Assembly (NCBI RefSeq): GCF_965279545.1 | Contig: NZ_OZ257250.1 | Location: 124,001 to 188,000 of the forward strand | Reading direction: 5' to 3' | Length of the DNA stretch: 64,000 nt | DNA from: Methylibium sp965279545 | Lineage (GTDB): Bacteria > Pseudomonadota > Gammaproteobacteria > Burkholderiales > Burkholderiaceae_C | Shown: piece by piece, positions 52,761 through 63,621 of the stretch | Position numbering within the stretch: the first letter of the stretch is position 1 | Layout of the letters: each line of letters starts with the position of its first letter | Made by a program: the position numbers and the translations under genes | The notes under the pieces: generated by a model | Told to the model about the DNA's origin: nothing | The model's database searches: none | Seen by the model: the letters and a program-made list of their open reading frames with translations, nothing else

Positions 52761-53313
52761 TGGGGATCTCCTTGAAGGTCTTCAGGTGCATGCGGCCGCC
52801 CGCATAGCTGAACTCGACCAGGTAGGCCTTGAGGTCGTTGGCGGTCTCCAGGCCGTTGACGAGGGTGCGCAGCCGGCCGCGGACGACGACGTTCTGTGCG
52901 TCCTCGCTGGGCACCAGTTGCTGGGGCATGAAGACCGTGCTGGCGTTGATGCGCTTCAAGCGCGCGGCTTCCAGTTCCTGGCGGGTCTTCAGCGCCCCGT
53001 GCTGTTCGGGCTCGACGTAGCCGAGCAGGATGTCTTTCTTCCAGTCGATGGACGCGGGCGTCACGTCCAGCACCAGCCAGGCAATGAAGCTGCCCATCTG
53101 TTCGAGGTACTCGCTGCTGACCTTGTCACGCTCGACCCAGAAGGACTTGTTGATCGAGGGCGGTACCACCAGCGTCCGTACGGAACCGAGCAGGTTGAGG
53201 ATCACAACCAGCGCAACGACTTGGCCCGCAGCCAGTGCGCCGACCGCCAGACCGAGTCCGCGATTGCGGCGCCGCAGTTCCTTGAGGTCGCCGTTGAGTC
53301 GATCGAAGTCCAT
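52744..53313 (-). CDS. traE: TraE, VirB5/VirB8-like transfer protein
   Basis: A 189-residue inner-membrane protein with one transmembrane helix (LAVGALAAGQVVALVVILNL) after a charged N-terminus. Conserved family segments are LVVPPSINKSFWVERDKVS, YLEQMGSFIAWLVLDVTP and a late YLVEFSYAGGRMHLKTF. It acts in pilus assembly. It lies between traL and traK. Confidence 0.94.
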   Translation of the reverse strand: MDFDRLNGDLKELRRRNRGLGLAVGALAAGQVVALVVILNLLGSVRTLVVPPSINKSFWVERDKVSSEYLEQMGSFIAWLVLDVTPASIDWKKDILLGYVEPEQHGALKTRQELEAARLKRINASTVFMPQQLVPSEDAQNVVVRGRLRTLVNGLETANDLKAYLVEFSYAGGRMHLKTFKEIPNAAPR

Positions 53314-53329
53314 GGCGGGGGCTTTCGTG

Positions 53330-53629
53330 TCAACCGACCATGCGGCGGAGGTGCGAGGGCGGCGTGGCGCGCATCGCGGTCATCGGGCTGGTGGGCAGGT
53401 GCCAGTACAGCCAGTGCATCGCGAAGGCCGGGTGCTTGTCGGCCTTGATGCGGGCGATCCAACGCGAGGTGAAGTAGCCGGCCGCCGTGCACAGCACGAA
53501 GGACAGCTTCGAGCCGGACATGTAGCCCATGAAGAGGCCGAACAGCAGCGGAGCCGCTACGTCGACGTCCCAGAAGCCGATCTTCCACTGGTCGTCCAGC
53601 CGCCTGGGGATGTAGGTGTTGGCGTGCAT
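53330..53629 (-). CDS. traL: TraL, pilus assembly protein
   Basis: A 99-residue membrane protein. YIPRRLDDQWKIGFWDVD at the N-terminus and a hydrophobic central segment (LLFGLFMGYMSGSKLSFVLC) are the hallmark of type-F TraL, with HWLYWHLPT near the end. It lies 31 bases after the pilin gene and 16 bases before traE. Confidence 0.94.
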   Translation of the reverse strand: MHANTYIPRRLDDQWKIGFWDVDVAAPLLFGLFMGYMSGSKLSFVLCTAAGYFTSRWIARIKADKHPAFAMHWLYWHLPTSPMTAMRATPPSHLRRMVG

Positions 53630-53660
53630 GCGGCCTCCGGGAGGTTGCGAGTCCGCAGCG

Positions 53661-54005
53661 TCAGATCACCGCGCCCATGATCGCGCCTGCGATCACGAGG
53701 CCGACGGCGGCGAAGATGGCGAGACCCACGTAGAACAGCACCGGACCGAAGTTGCGCAACGCGGACAACGAGATCAGAGCGACGACGAAGCCGACGAAGC
53801 CGACCAGGGCCTTGATGCCCGGGCCCAGCGCGGCGATCTGTGTCAAGGCCGAGACCATCGGGCCGGTGATGCCGGTGAAGGCGACCAGGTCGAGCGCGTA
53901 GCCGGGCATCGCGACGCACAGGCCGAGGGTGAGCAGCGCCAGCAGCGCCATCGCGGCCAGCGGTTTGCGATTGAAGACTGGGGGACGAAGAACAGCAGTG
54001 GTCAT
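53661..54005 (-). CDS. traA: TraA-like pilin
   Basis: A 114-residue pilin precursor. A long leader (AMALLALLTLGLCVAMPGYA) is followed by a mature part of about 75 residues with two hydrophobic helices (IKALVGFVGFVVALISLSAL and VLFYVGLAIFAAVGLVIAGA), as in F-type pilins. Sequence identity among pilins is low, so the call rests on architecture and position immediately before traL. The S26 peptidase encoded downstream (45602-46153) may process it. Confidence 0.87.
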   Translation of the reverse strand: MTTAVLRPPVFNRKPLAAMALLALLTLGLCVAMPGYALDLVAFTGITGPMVSALTQIAALGPGIKALVGFVGFVVALISLSALRNFGPVLFYVGLAIFAAVGLVIAGAIMGAVI

Positions 54006-54146
54006 GGAGAACTCCGAAGGAAGGAAGAAGAGATCTAAGGGGGAGTGGCGCGGTGGTTCGTGTCGCGGCAGGCGGGCCGCGCGCGGCCACCGGGAGAAGC
54101 CAGCGCGGTGGCGTCGGTCCGTCGCAGGCGATGTGCGGATGGGCCG

Positions 54147-54845
54147 TCATGGCGCACTTTCATCGCGTGGCGTGTAGGCCAACTCGACGCGGCGGTTCTG
54201 TGCCCGGCCGGCGTTCGAGTCGTTCGGCGTCGCGTAGCAGCAGCGGCCCTTGGCATCGATGCCGATCCGGGCGGGAAGGTCGGGCGCCAGATCCAGAAGG
54301 TGGTCGCGGATAGCCAGCGCGCGTGCCAGGGCCAACGCTTCGTTGAGTGACTCGCTGCCCAGGTCATCGGTGCGGCCGGCGATCACGATGCGATCGGTGC
54401 GCCGCAACTCGCCGATGGCGTTGCTCAGGAGGACCTTGTGCGCGGTGGTCAGGACCGCGCTGTTGGTCCCGAAATGCAGAGTCAGCCGACGGGGAGCAGC
54501 GGTCCGAGGCCCGGCTGGAAGAGCGGTTGTCACGAGACCGGTAGGACGCGGAATCACGGCCGCGCTCGCGGCGGCGGGTGGTGTTGCGACGATGGGCGTC
54601 GGCGTGACCGGTGCAGGCGTGGGCGCGAGCGTCTTTGGTGTGACCGACGGGCAAGCCGGCTCCATGCAGCGCGTGAAACGGGCGTCGTGCCCGAAGTCGA
54701 CCTGACTGATGTGCAGCGCCGGCGCAGCCACTGCGGCGTGTGGCTTGCTCAATGCTTGGCGGTCGGGATTGAGCAGGCTGCAAGCGGTCAGCAACAGGCC
54801 ACCAACCAATGCGGCCGCGATGTACACGTGCGTGCTGCGGCTCAC
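54147..54845 (-). CDS. OmpA-family lipoprotein of the transfer operon
   Basis: A 232-residue lipoprotein with lipobox LLTAC (Cys22), a Pro/Thr/Ala-rich linker (residues ~70-120), and a C-terminal OmpA-like peptidoglycan-binding domain: LTLHFGTNSAVLTTAHKVLL, RIVIAGRTDDLGSESLNEAL, and GRAQNRRVELAYTPR. It would anchor the secretion machine to the cell wall. It overlaps the lytic transglycosylase stop by 4 bases and precedes the pilin gene by about 140 bases. Confidence 0.9.
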   Translation of the reverse strand: MSRSTHVYIAAALVGGLLLTACSLLNPDRQALSKPHAAVAAPALHISQVDFGHDARFTRCMEPACPSVTPKTLAPTPAPVTPTPIVATPPAAASAAVIPRPTGLVTTALPAGPRTAAPRRLTLHFGTNSAVLTTAHKVLLSNAIGELRRTDRIVIAGRTDDLGSESLNEALALARALAIRDHLLDLAPDLPARIGIDAKGRCCYATPNDSNAGRAQNRRVELAYTPRDESAP

Positions 54846-55366
54846 GGCGACACCCGTGCGGTGAGGATCGGTGGACGCGCCGACTGATCAAGCTTCGCGT
54901 TTTGAACCGTTGCGATCTGAGCGCCCGGCAGGCGTCGATAGACCTGCCACGCGTAGCGGCTTCGGGCGGCCTGGCAAGCCGGGCCTTTGAGCTGCGTGCA
55001 GGCGGCGTTGTAGGCGCCGACGCCGTCCCAGCTGACGCCTTGCCGGCTGAAGGTCTGCGCCAGCAGCCAGGCGCCGGCATGGATGCTGGTGCAGGGGTCG
55101 TAGAGGTCGCGTTCGCTGATGCCGTGGCGTGCCAGCGCCCGCAGGTTCGAGCTGTTGATCTGCATCAGCCCGATGTCGTAGCTGCCTGTGCGTTGGCGGT
55201 GCGTGAGATTGACGGCCTGCGGGTTCAGCCCGGACTCGACGCGGGCGATGGCATAGAGCAGCTGCGGCGAAACGCCGTAGCGCTGGCCGGCTTCGTCCCA
55301 GCATGCGAAGGCGTGGCTTGGCAACGCCAGCAGCAACACCCGTCCCAGCAAAGCACGCATTCGCAT
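54842..55366 (-). CDS. Lytic transglycosylase (SLT, VirB1-like)
   Basis: A 174-residue peptidoglycan-cleaving enzyme with signal peptide (LGRVLLLALPSHAFA). The catalytic Glu is in LLYAIARVESGLNPQAVN, followed by GSYDIGLMQINSSNLRAL and GAWLLAQTF, the standard soluble lytic transglycosylase motifs; GVGAYNAACTQL closes the fold. It opens the cell wall for the secretion channel. It is the first clearly recognised gene of the transfer operon. Confidence 0.93.
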   Translation of the reverse strand: MRMRALLGRVLLLALPSHAFACWDEAGQRYGVSPQLLYAIARVESGLNPQAVNLTHRQRTGSYDIGLMQINSSNLRALARHGISERDLYDPCTSIHAGAWLLAQTFSRQGVSWDGVGAYNAACTQLKGPACQAARSRYAWQVYRRLPGAQIATVQNAKLDQSARPPILTARVSP

Positions 55367-55397
55367 GACTCACCCCAGCGAAGACCGATACGTGCGC

Positions 55398-55414
55398 GCG
55401 TCGTGGCACGACGC
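55398..55414. promoter_or_regulatory. Inverted repeat upstream of the transfer operon
   Basis: GCGTCGTG, one base, CACGACGC form perfect 8-base arms 31 bases upstream of the transglycosylase start. A second small dyad (CCGGC-GGT-GCCGG) follows at about 55434-55446. The site is placed like an operator, but no clear promoter boxes were seen. Confidence 0.4.
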
Positions 55415-55563
55415 ACGCGGCGATGTCAGGACCGGCGGTGCCGGCCAAGGTCGGGTTCGGGTAGGCCCCGGGCGCAGGGCCGAGGCGTGGTGGGAGCGGG
55501 TGGTGTGCGGGTGAGTGTGCGGTGGAGAAGCGGAGCGGCGCGAGGTCTTCCCGGGACGCTGTA

Positions 55564-56058
55564 TCAGTTCGGCGGTGCAGCCGTTCCCTGCGCGGCGCGG
55601 CGCGCCATGTTGACGCGGGCCTGTCGCAGCACGGCCCCACCTGAGGCATCGGCTTGGCAGCTCAGGGCCACGCAGGCAGTGGTCAACTGGTCGAGCTGGA
55701 ACTTCGGATTCGGATGGCGGTTCGCCGGTGAGCGCTGCAGCGCGAGCAGCAGCTCGTACTGTGCGCGCCACATCGACTCGCGACGACGCGCTGTTTGCGC
55801 AGGGCGCAGCACGAGCTCCGCGCCGAGGAACCGAAAGATGCGCAGCGCGGCGTCGTCGCGCGTGAAGACCAGCGAGACGCTGGCGCTGATGAGATCCGGG
55901 AACCGAAACGTTGGTGAGACGTTGGCTTCGTTGCGGAGCAGACCGTAGAGCCAATCGTGCTCGTCCAGCCAGAGGCGGGTTTCGACTACGTCGGATTGCT
56001 TTGGCTGAGACGTTGAAGTCGGCAGGTCTTGCAGCGTTGTCGACGTAGCAGTGAACAT
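55564..56058 (-). CDS. Unknown protein at the head of the transfer operon
   Basis: A 164-residue soluble protein with no signal peptide. The central part RLWLDEHDWLYGLLRNEANV then FRFPDLISASVSLVFTRDD has the look of a small DNA-binding domain (possibly ribbon-helix-helix), and the C-terminus is helical. It reads in the same direction as the transfer genes with about 200 bases before the transglycosylase. A regulatory or relaxosome-accessory role is possible; I do not recognise the family. Confidence 0.65.
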   Translation of the reverse strand: MFTATSTTLQDLPTSTSQPKQSDVVETRLWLDEHDWLYGLLRNEANVSPTFRFPDLISASVSLVFTRDDAALRIFRFLGAELVLRPAQTARRRESMWRAQYELLLALQRSPANRHPNPKFQLDQLTTACVALSCQADASGGAVLRQARVNMARRAAQGTAAPPN

Positions 56059-56475
56059 GGCGCTAACCTCGGTTCGGATGTCTTGGGCTGCTCTTGCGAG
56101 TGCATGAACGAAGGGTAGGGGGCGAGGCCGGGCGCGTCTGCGTTGAATGGGACGTTTGTGAGGGGGGTTTCGGGATCAGTGTCGCGTTGAGGAGCGTCCG
56201 ATGTACCGAGCTTCGATGCTGGTTAGCACGTGTTCCTTTGAACCTGTCAAATCAAAGCAGTTGGTGGTGACCAAGCGAAGTCGGCCGTGGCCAATCCGGA
56301 TGTCCTCTGATGTCACCCGGGCGCCCGCTATGTGCGATCGAGCAGCCGCTCACACACGTCAGGTGGCCTTCGCTTGACGGCCATCAAGAGTCGTTCGCGA
56401 CCGGCTGCTTGGGGGCAGTCCAACCGGTCGCTGGCAGAGATCGGAGCGGCCAATCTTTTCGAATCCATCAGGGCC
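56059..56475. other. Intergenic region, no convincing gene
   Basis: About 420 bases between two minus-strand genes. It should contain the promoter of the 164-residue gene near 56060-56160. A plus-strand frame from ATG 56201 of about 59 codons is present without family character. No transfer-origin-like repeat was recognised. Confidence 0.4.
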
Positions 56476-59400
56476 TCACATCCCGTCTACACGCCCTAAG
56501 TCTGCTGCCGCACCAACGCGTGAGCGGAGCCAGTTGTCGAGTGCGTCGACTCGCACAAACTCTGTCGGCACAACGTATGGCGGATTTCTCATCCACCAGT
56601 AGATGTCTCGACTGACATACACCTCTAAGAACCTCGGCTCGAGCCCTGCCGCACCTTCCGGCCACTTCAGAAGCTCGCGAAGCTGCGCCACGTTCTGGGA
56701 AAGAAAGACACGCCGTCTTTCGATCTTCTGGAACTGGCCGTGGTCCTTGCCAGCACCGAAGATCCGCTCTCGCAGCCTTCGCCCGTCCTTCAGACAGAAC
56801 GGTGGCTGGTTGTACTTGCACTCCACGCTGAGCCAAAGATTGCGTGCTGGCCAGTAGGCCAAGACGTCGAAGTCACCGACGTCATCGAACCCTTCCTTCG
56901 GAAAGCGCCGCTTGAAGTCAATGCCATGGATCGCAAACGGCGTCGCTCGCGAGCAAACCTCAAAGGCCCTAACTTCGAGTTTCGCTTCGAGCTTGGCCTT
57001 GATGCCTCTGACTTGGGATATGACGTTCGGCCATGCGAAGTCGGCAGGCAGGTACCCATTGGTGAGGGTTCCCAACCAGATGGCCGAACTCCGCTTGACC
57101 GTCGCGGCACCCCAGGCCAGCAAGTCTTCTTGAACCTTCACCAGAGGTCGGATGAGGTACCGATGGACTCGCTTGTTGTGCTCCCAGGTCGGCACATCCG
57201 GCTCGTCAGTGTCCTTGCCTGCCAACCTTCGTATCCCAGCCGGGTCCAGAGTCAGGAACTCAACTATGCGCTCAGCCGTACCCATGGTGACTTCTGGCAG
57301 CCTCTCAACAAGTTTGCTCGCAACAGCCGCGGGGGACTCTCGGTAGCAGAACTGCAGATCCTGCGCGCCACCCGCCGAGTACCAGCGTGACAGCACTGCC
57401 AAAGTCTGGGCAAGATTCGATAGTGAAAAGCCAACGTCGGCGGCGAAGGCGTCGTTGATTGCTTCCAAGTTGACGCCATCCTCCTGCTCAGAGGTCACTT
57501 CATCATCTTCGTTGAGGTCGATCCCGAGCTTTGCGGCTGCAAATTCTTCAAGGAAGAGCCGCTCCTGCTCTTCGCGCCCCTCAGAGAAGAACACAGTCGG
57601 GATGAATTGGTCATCCACTTCGAGTCCGCCCACGTCGATGTCGTTGTGCAACGTATCGCTTGCGCCATACAACACTGCCAACCAGTCGACATCGGCTATC
57701 AGCTGCACGACATCTTCCGATCGCACGGTGGCAATTCCGACGGCTGGCAAGCTGAGGCAGCACTCCAACAGGTATCGATAGTTCCTGCCAGCAGTGGTCA
57801 GCTCCTCGTGCGCCTTCGCGAGCAGTTCCGTTCGATCGAACGAAACCTGGTGCTTCATGCTCAGCTGAAGTCTCGTTACTTCGTGCCGATACTTCGCGGT
57901 GACCTGATCATGCTGTGCGATGCAGAAGAGAAGCAGCTTGCTTCGGTCGAAACAAGCGATGCGCTCGTGGACGAGCTTGCGAAGCGCATCGCGCGCGCCG
58001 TTGATGACGAGCTTCGCCGGCTCCAGCTCATGCCTGGACGGAGCCCCAACTCCCTGGTCTTTGAGCACTAAAGCAAGGGCGCGCCGCGCCAGCTTGTACT
58101 GCTGAGGCTTTGGCAGGTCGGGGTCGGCATGCTCCGGGACGTCGACAGTGCGACGTGTCGTCTGCATCCTGAACCTCGGTTGCCTCGATGCTGTCTCCCG
58201 GACTAGGCCCAACACTTCCGGCGACGGTGGAACGCCCAGTAGACCGCAGATTCCGACCATCAGACTCTCAAGGCACTCCGCTTCAAAGGATGCGTCGTTC
58301 GCCTGGTCGAGCTTGGTCCTGAGGCGCGCAAGATTGACGCGCACAGAGACCACCAAGCCGTCACTGCGGCTTGCGGGCTCAATCTTCCAGCCGTTAAGCA
58401 ACGGACGCGACGCAACTTCAGACCTTGGCTCTTGATCCGCTTCCACCAACGTGTCGGGGTCGGCATGGCAACGAACGACGATGTGATCGCGAAGGAAGGG
58501 TTCGCTCTTGTCGATGAGAGCGCTTCGCTGCGTTGTCGCATCCGCCAGGCAATGCACGAAGAGTTCGACAAGGCGGCCATTGGCCGGATCCACGTCGTCA
58601 CTGACCTCGAGAATGGCCTGTACGGTGCACGTACCTGCGCTACCAGACCAGGCCAGGGCTAGCGGACCCTTGGCTCTCAGCACCGTGAGGCCATCGCTCT
58701 TCTCATCGATCACCCAGGTGGCCTTGCCATCGGGGAAGTGGTGAGGCGCGCGCCCCCAGAACTCGGAGAGGACCTTGAAGCGCCAGCTCGAATTCCAATG
58801 CGGATCCAGACCGATGAAGGTAGGCTGCGTCGCGCCACCGATCAGCAGTTCGTCGGTGTCGCGGAACGACGCAAAGTGGTCTGCGATGCCGCTCATGCCT
58901 CCGACGATTGGATTGAGCCCGTCGACGTAGCCCCAGAAGCGCCGCAACTCATCGACGTCCTCCAGCGAGTCGAAGATGGTGACGAAGTCTGGCAACGCCA
59001 GCACCCGAACCTTCCTCCCTGGCGAGACGATTCGATAGGGTGCGGTCCCAACCTTAGCCAGGACCGCCAAGACGTCGAAGTGCTCAGCCGTGGGACGCGA
59101 TCCATCTGCTCCGCGAAACTTCACGACCTGACCGCGATCTCGGAGCAGCAACCCCCAGCGCTTCGGCTGACTCGCAAGCCGCTTCAGGCGGCTCTCAATG
59201 TGCCCGACTGCTGGAAGGTCCTGCGGCTGAACCGGAACGACGAGTTGGATCCTGTCGCCGCACATTAATGCAGCGGCGACGAACCAGTCCCGACCGTCGA
59301 TCTGAAATGGGAGCTCCAAAGGCCCAACCATCAACTCGCGGTCCCGGAGCCTTAGAGACACGAATCGAGCGACCCTGCGACTCAGGTTCAGTGCTCGTGC

Positions 59401-60291
59401 TGGAGAAGCTGCCGGCGGGGCCGCATCCCAGTGATCCACAACGACGCTTGGGCCGCTCCTGAGTGAAATCGGCACATGCCGCGAGCCGACTCTGACGGAA
59501 AGCACGGGCACGACTGAGCCCGTCATCACGGCATTGCCAAACTCTGCGAAGCTCCGGGGCTGCCGCAGAAAGCCAAGTTCTGCCGCTACCAGGGACGGGC
59601 TGGCAGTGTCGAACGAAGCGAATGGCGCATCCGCAGTCGACAGCAGTGCCGAACTGCATGCGCCCCAGAACTCGGCCGTTGGCGTCTCCAAGTGACCAGG
59701 GTCGATGTGCTCCCTGTGACCCACAGCGTCTGCATCTACTCCACGAATGATGTGTCCCTGGATTGCCAGTGCGAGATGCATGTCACCGAGCGCCTGGGGA
59801 TCGTCACCGCGCAGAACCCGGAACGCCTCGATGAAGTCGGGTATTCGCTCGACGCTGCCGCCGTAGAAGGCCGGAGCAAAGCCTTGAGGCGTCTCCACGC
59901 ACACCTCGCCCCAATCGGCCTCCGTGACGAAGTCCTCCATCATGGGGAACCGCGGCAGAAGCCGCTGAAGCTCGGCGTGGAACTCGCAAAACTGTTCGTA
60001 GGTCGCGAGTCGTACATCCCGGGCGAACGCTGGCTCTGGCGTCGCCAGGGCGATGTTCAAAGCAAGCAGATGTTTGACCTGGCTCGACCGATTGGGCAGC
60101 CACAGTTCCGACACCCCAATGGATACCAGTACATCGAGAGCATTGAACCGGCACAGGAACTCCCGCAGCGCGTCCCGCCGCCTCTCGAACTCGACATCAG
60201 GAGCATCAGAGCTGACCAGCTCGTCCTGCCGTAGCTCCCGCGGTCGGCCCGTTCGCTGCTTCTTTCGCTTACGCGACGAACTCTTTGGCAT
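56476..60291 (-). CDS. Large uncharacterised protein with C-terminal PD-(D/E)XK nuclease motif
   Basis: A 1271-residue protein. The basic N-terminus (MPKSSSRKRKKQRTGRPREL) suggests nucleic-acid binding. Most of the length is unfamiliar. Near the C-terminus, D1142-x14-E1157-C-K1159 (GDFDVLAYW ... SVECKYN) is a convincing restriction-endonuclease-type catalytic set, followed by FLEVYVSRDIYWWMRNPP. There is no signal peptide or membrane segment. It lies downstream of the SEC-C nuclease-like gene on the same strand, 169 bases away. A defence effector is the best guess from size, motif and neighbourhood; no named system was recognised. Confidence 0.7.
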   Translation of the reverse strand: MPKSSSRKRKKQRTGRPRELRQDELVSSDAPDVEFERRRDALREFLCRFNALDVLVSIGVSELWLPNRSSQVKHLLALNIALATPEPAFARDVRLATYEQFCEFHAELQRLLPRFPMMEDFVTEADWGEVCVETPQGFAPAFYGGSVERIPDFIEAFRVLRGDDPQALGDMHLALAIQGHIIRGVDADAVGHREHIDPGHLETPTAEFWGACSSALLSTADAPFASFDTASPSLVAAELGFLRQPRSFAEFGNAVMTGSVVPVLSVRVGSRHVPISLRSGPSVVVDHWDAAPPAASPARALNLSRRVARFVSLRLRDRELMVGPLELPFQIDGRDWFVAAALMCGDRIQLVVPVQPQDLPAVGHIESRLKRLASQPKRWGLLLRDRGQVVKFRGADGSRPTAEHFDVLAVLAKVGTAPYRIVSPGRKVRVLALPDFVTIFDSLEDVDELRRFWGYVDGLNPIVGGMSGIADHFASFRDTDELLIGGATQPTFIGLDPHWNSSWRFKVLSEFWGRAPHHFPDGKATWVIDEKSDGLTVLRAKGPLALAWSGSAGTCTVQAILEVSDDVDPANGRLVELFVHCLADATTQRSALIDKSEPFLRDHIVVRCHADPDTLVEADQEPRSEVASRPLLNGWKIEPASRSDGLVVSVRVNLARLRTKLDQANDASFEAECLESLMVGICGLLGVPPSPEVLGLVRETASRQPRFRMQTTRRTVDVPEHADPDLPKPQQYKLARRALALVLKDQGVGAPSRHELEPAKLVINGARDALRKLVHERIACFDRSKLLLFCIAQHDQVTAKYRHEVTRLQLSMKHQVSFDRTELLAKAHEELTTAGRNYRYLLECCLSLPAVGIATVRSEDVVQLIADVDWLAVLYGASDTLHNDIDVGGLEVDDQFIPTVFFSEGREEQERLFLEEFAAAKLGIDLNEDDEVTSEQEDGVNLEAINDAFAADVGFSLSNLAQTLAVLSRWYSAGGAQDLQFCYRESPAAVASKLVERLPEVTMGTAERIVEFLTLDPAGIRRLAGKDTDEPDVPTWEHNKRVHRYLIRPLVKVQEDLLAWGAATVKRSSAIWLGTLTNGYLPADFAWPNVISQVRGIKAKLEAKLEVRAFEVCSRATPFAIHGIDFKRRFPKEGFDDVGDFDVLAYWPARNLWLSVECKYNQPPFCLKDGRRLRERIFGAGKDHGQFQKIERRRVFLSQNVAQLRELLKWPEGAAGLEPRFLEVYVSRDIYWWMRNPPYVVPTEFVRVDALDNWLRSRVGAAADLGRVDGM

Positions 60292-60460
60292 TCGTTTTCC
60301 TTGCGCTACTGGCCCCTTCGAACCTTGGCATTACCCCTGTCGGTCCTCAACGCTACTCGGACATACCGAACTGTGCTCCGCCAGGGATCGCGACGATCAA
60401 TCAGATCCCAGCGAAACTTGACTGCCTGAAGAACACTCGGTGGCTGGCTGACCAGTAGCG

Positions 60461-62608
<2,148 letters not shown>

Positions 62609-62885
62609 CGTCTTCGCCACCCATGGCCCCGTGAAACATTGCAATCATGTCGCAGCTTCCACCGACCGCCCGATCATGGGCTGCCCAGCTCGTTTCCCAC
62701 ACTGGCAAGTGACGTCTATGCACGGCGTAGGCAGACTGCGCTGCTCGCCTATCTGCGACTTCGAATGGCAGCTTCGGGTCGCCGACTTCAGGGCTGTGGA
62801 AGTCGCTTGTGGGTCGTCCACGACCGCTGGGACGCCGGCACCGGCGGGCAGCTTTGCTGCCGACACCCGCCTTCTCCCCCAGCGG
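62609..62885. other. Intergenic region between SEC-C gene and IS remnant
   Basis: About 280 bases with no convincing reading frame. It presumably contains the promoter of the SEC-C gene; no consensus boxes stand out. Confidence 0.35.
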
Positions 62886-63300
62886 ACTGACGAGTGAATT
62901 TCCACTCGATGGTTCGCTGCTGAGCGTTTCGAGCCTGCTGCCAGGCAACGACCTCGCTATGAAGAAGTTGTCGGTTGACCACGCGCCGGTCCAGGCACTG
63001 ACGACTGAGGATGCCGATCTCGATCTCAGCCATGTTCAGCCAACTCGCGTGCTTGGGCGTGTAGTGGAATTGCACCCGGCGCAAGAGCATGGCCGCCGCG
63101 TGTTTGCCAGCACGTCGTCGAAGCACTTTCTGAAGTGGATGTTCAGGTTGTCGAGAACGAGGCGAACTCGGCGAGCCTTGGCGTATGCGTTGGTCAGCAA
63201 TTCGCCGACGAACGCAACGAAGTCGACGCAGTACCTCGGGCAGCACATCCATCCTTAGCTGCACCATCGCCCGAAGTTGTCTCCGGTGCGGGCGGGCTTG
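62886..63300 (-). pseudogene. IS630-family transposase remnant
   Basis: Minus-strand translations in two frames give consecutive pieces of an IS630 transposase. FVGELLTNAYAKARRVRLVL and DNLNIHFRKCFDDVL carry the second catalytic Asp (63100-63225). QFHYTPKHASWLNMAEIEIG and SRQCLDRR ... RNAQQRTIEWKFTRQ carry the final Glu (62886-63100). A frameshift separates them, and the N-terminal half is missing or scrambled. It is a different subgroup from the intact IS630 copy at 6720. It lies against the xseB gene and marks the right side of the accessory region. Confidence 0.75.
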
Positions 63301-63411
63301 TCCATCAACATCCTCTCCAACGAACGGCACCAAGTATGCGCCGTGGCCGCCGTGGAGCGCCCGTGCCATCACTGCGGGTGCGCACTGCGCTCGCCTTCAG
63401 GTGCCGACGAG

Positions 63412-63621
63412 CTACGCACCGGCACCCAGACCCTCACCGTCCTTCAGCGCCGCCTCGAGCGCCTTCTCGACGGCATCGATCCGCTCCTGGCACACCCTGT
63501 AGGCACTCACCGATTCCGTGACCACCTGCAGGAGGTCGTCGATGTTGGGTTCCTTCTGCTCGCGCAGCGTCGTCGCATGCTTCTGCAAAGTCCCGTAGGC
63601 TTCCTTGAACGTCGTCGTCAT
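63412..63621 (-). CDS. xseB: Exodeoxyribonuclease VII small subunit
   Basis: A 69-residue protein with the typical XseB pattern: FKEAYGTLQKHATTLREQKE, then IDDLLQVVTESVSAYRVCQE and RIDAVEKALEAAL. It assembles with XseA into exonuclease VII, which degrades single-stranded DNA. Its ATG overlaps the xseA stop by 4 bases, the standard xseA-xseB arrangement. The gene belongs to chromosomal backbone. Confidence 0.93.
   Translation of the reverse strand: MTTTFKEAYGTLQKHATTLREQKEPNIDDLLQVVTESVSAYRVCQERIDAVEKALEAALKDGEGLGAGA

Noticed and set aside
35046..54000. Many long reading frames opposite or in other frames to the tra genes
   Set aside because: They are shadows from GC-rich codon usage; the minus-strand frames carry the recognisable Tra families.
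56201..56380. Plus-strand frame of about 59 codons
   Set aside because: Composition and lack of any motif suggest chance; there is no supporting neighbour.
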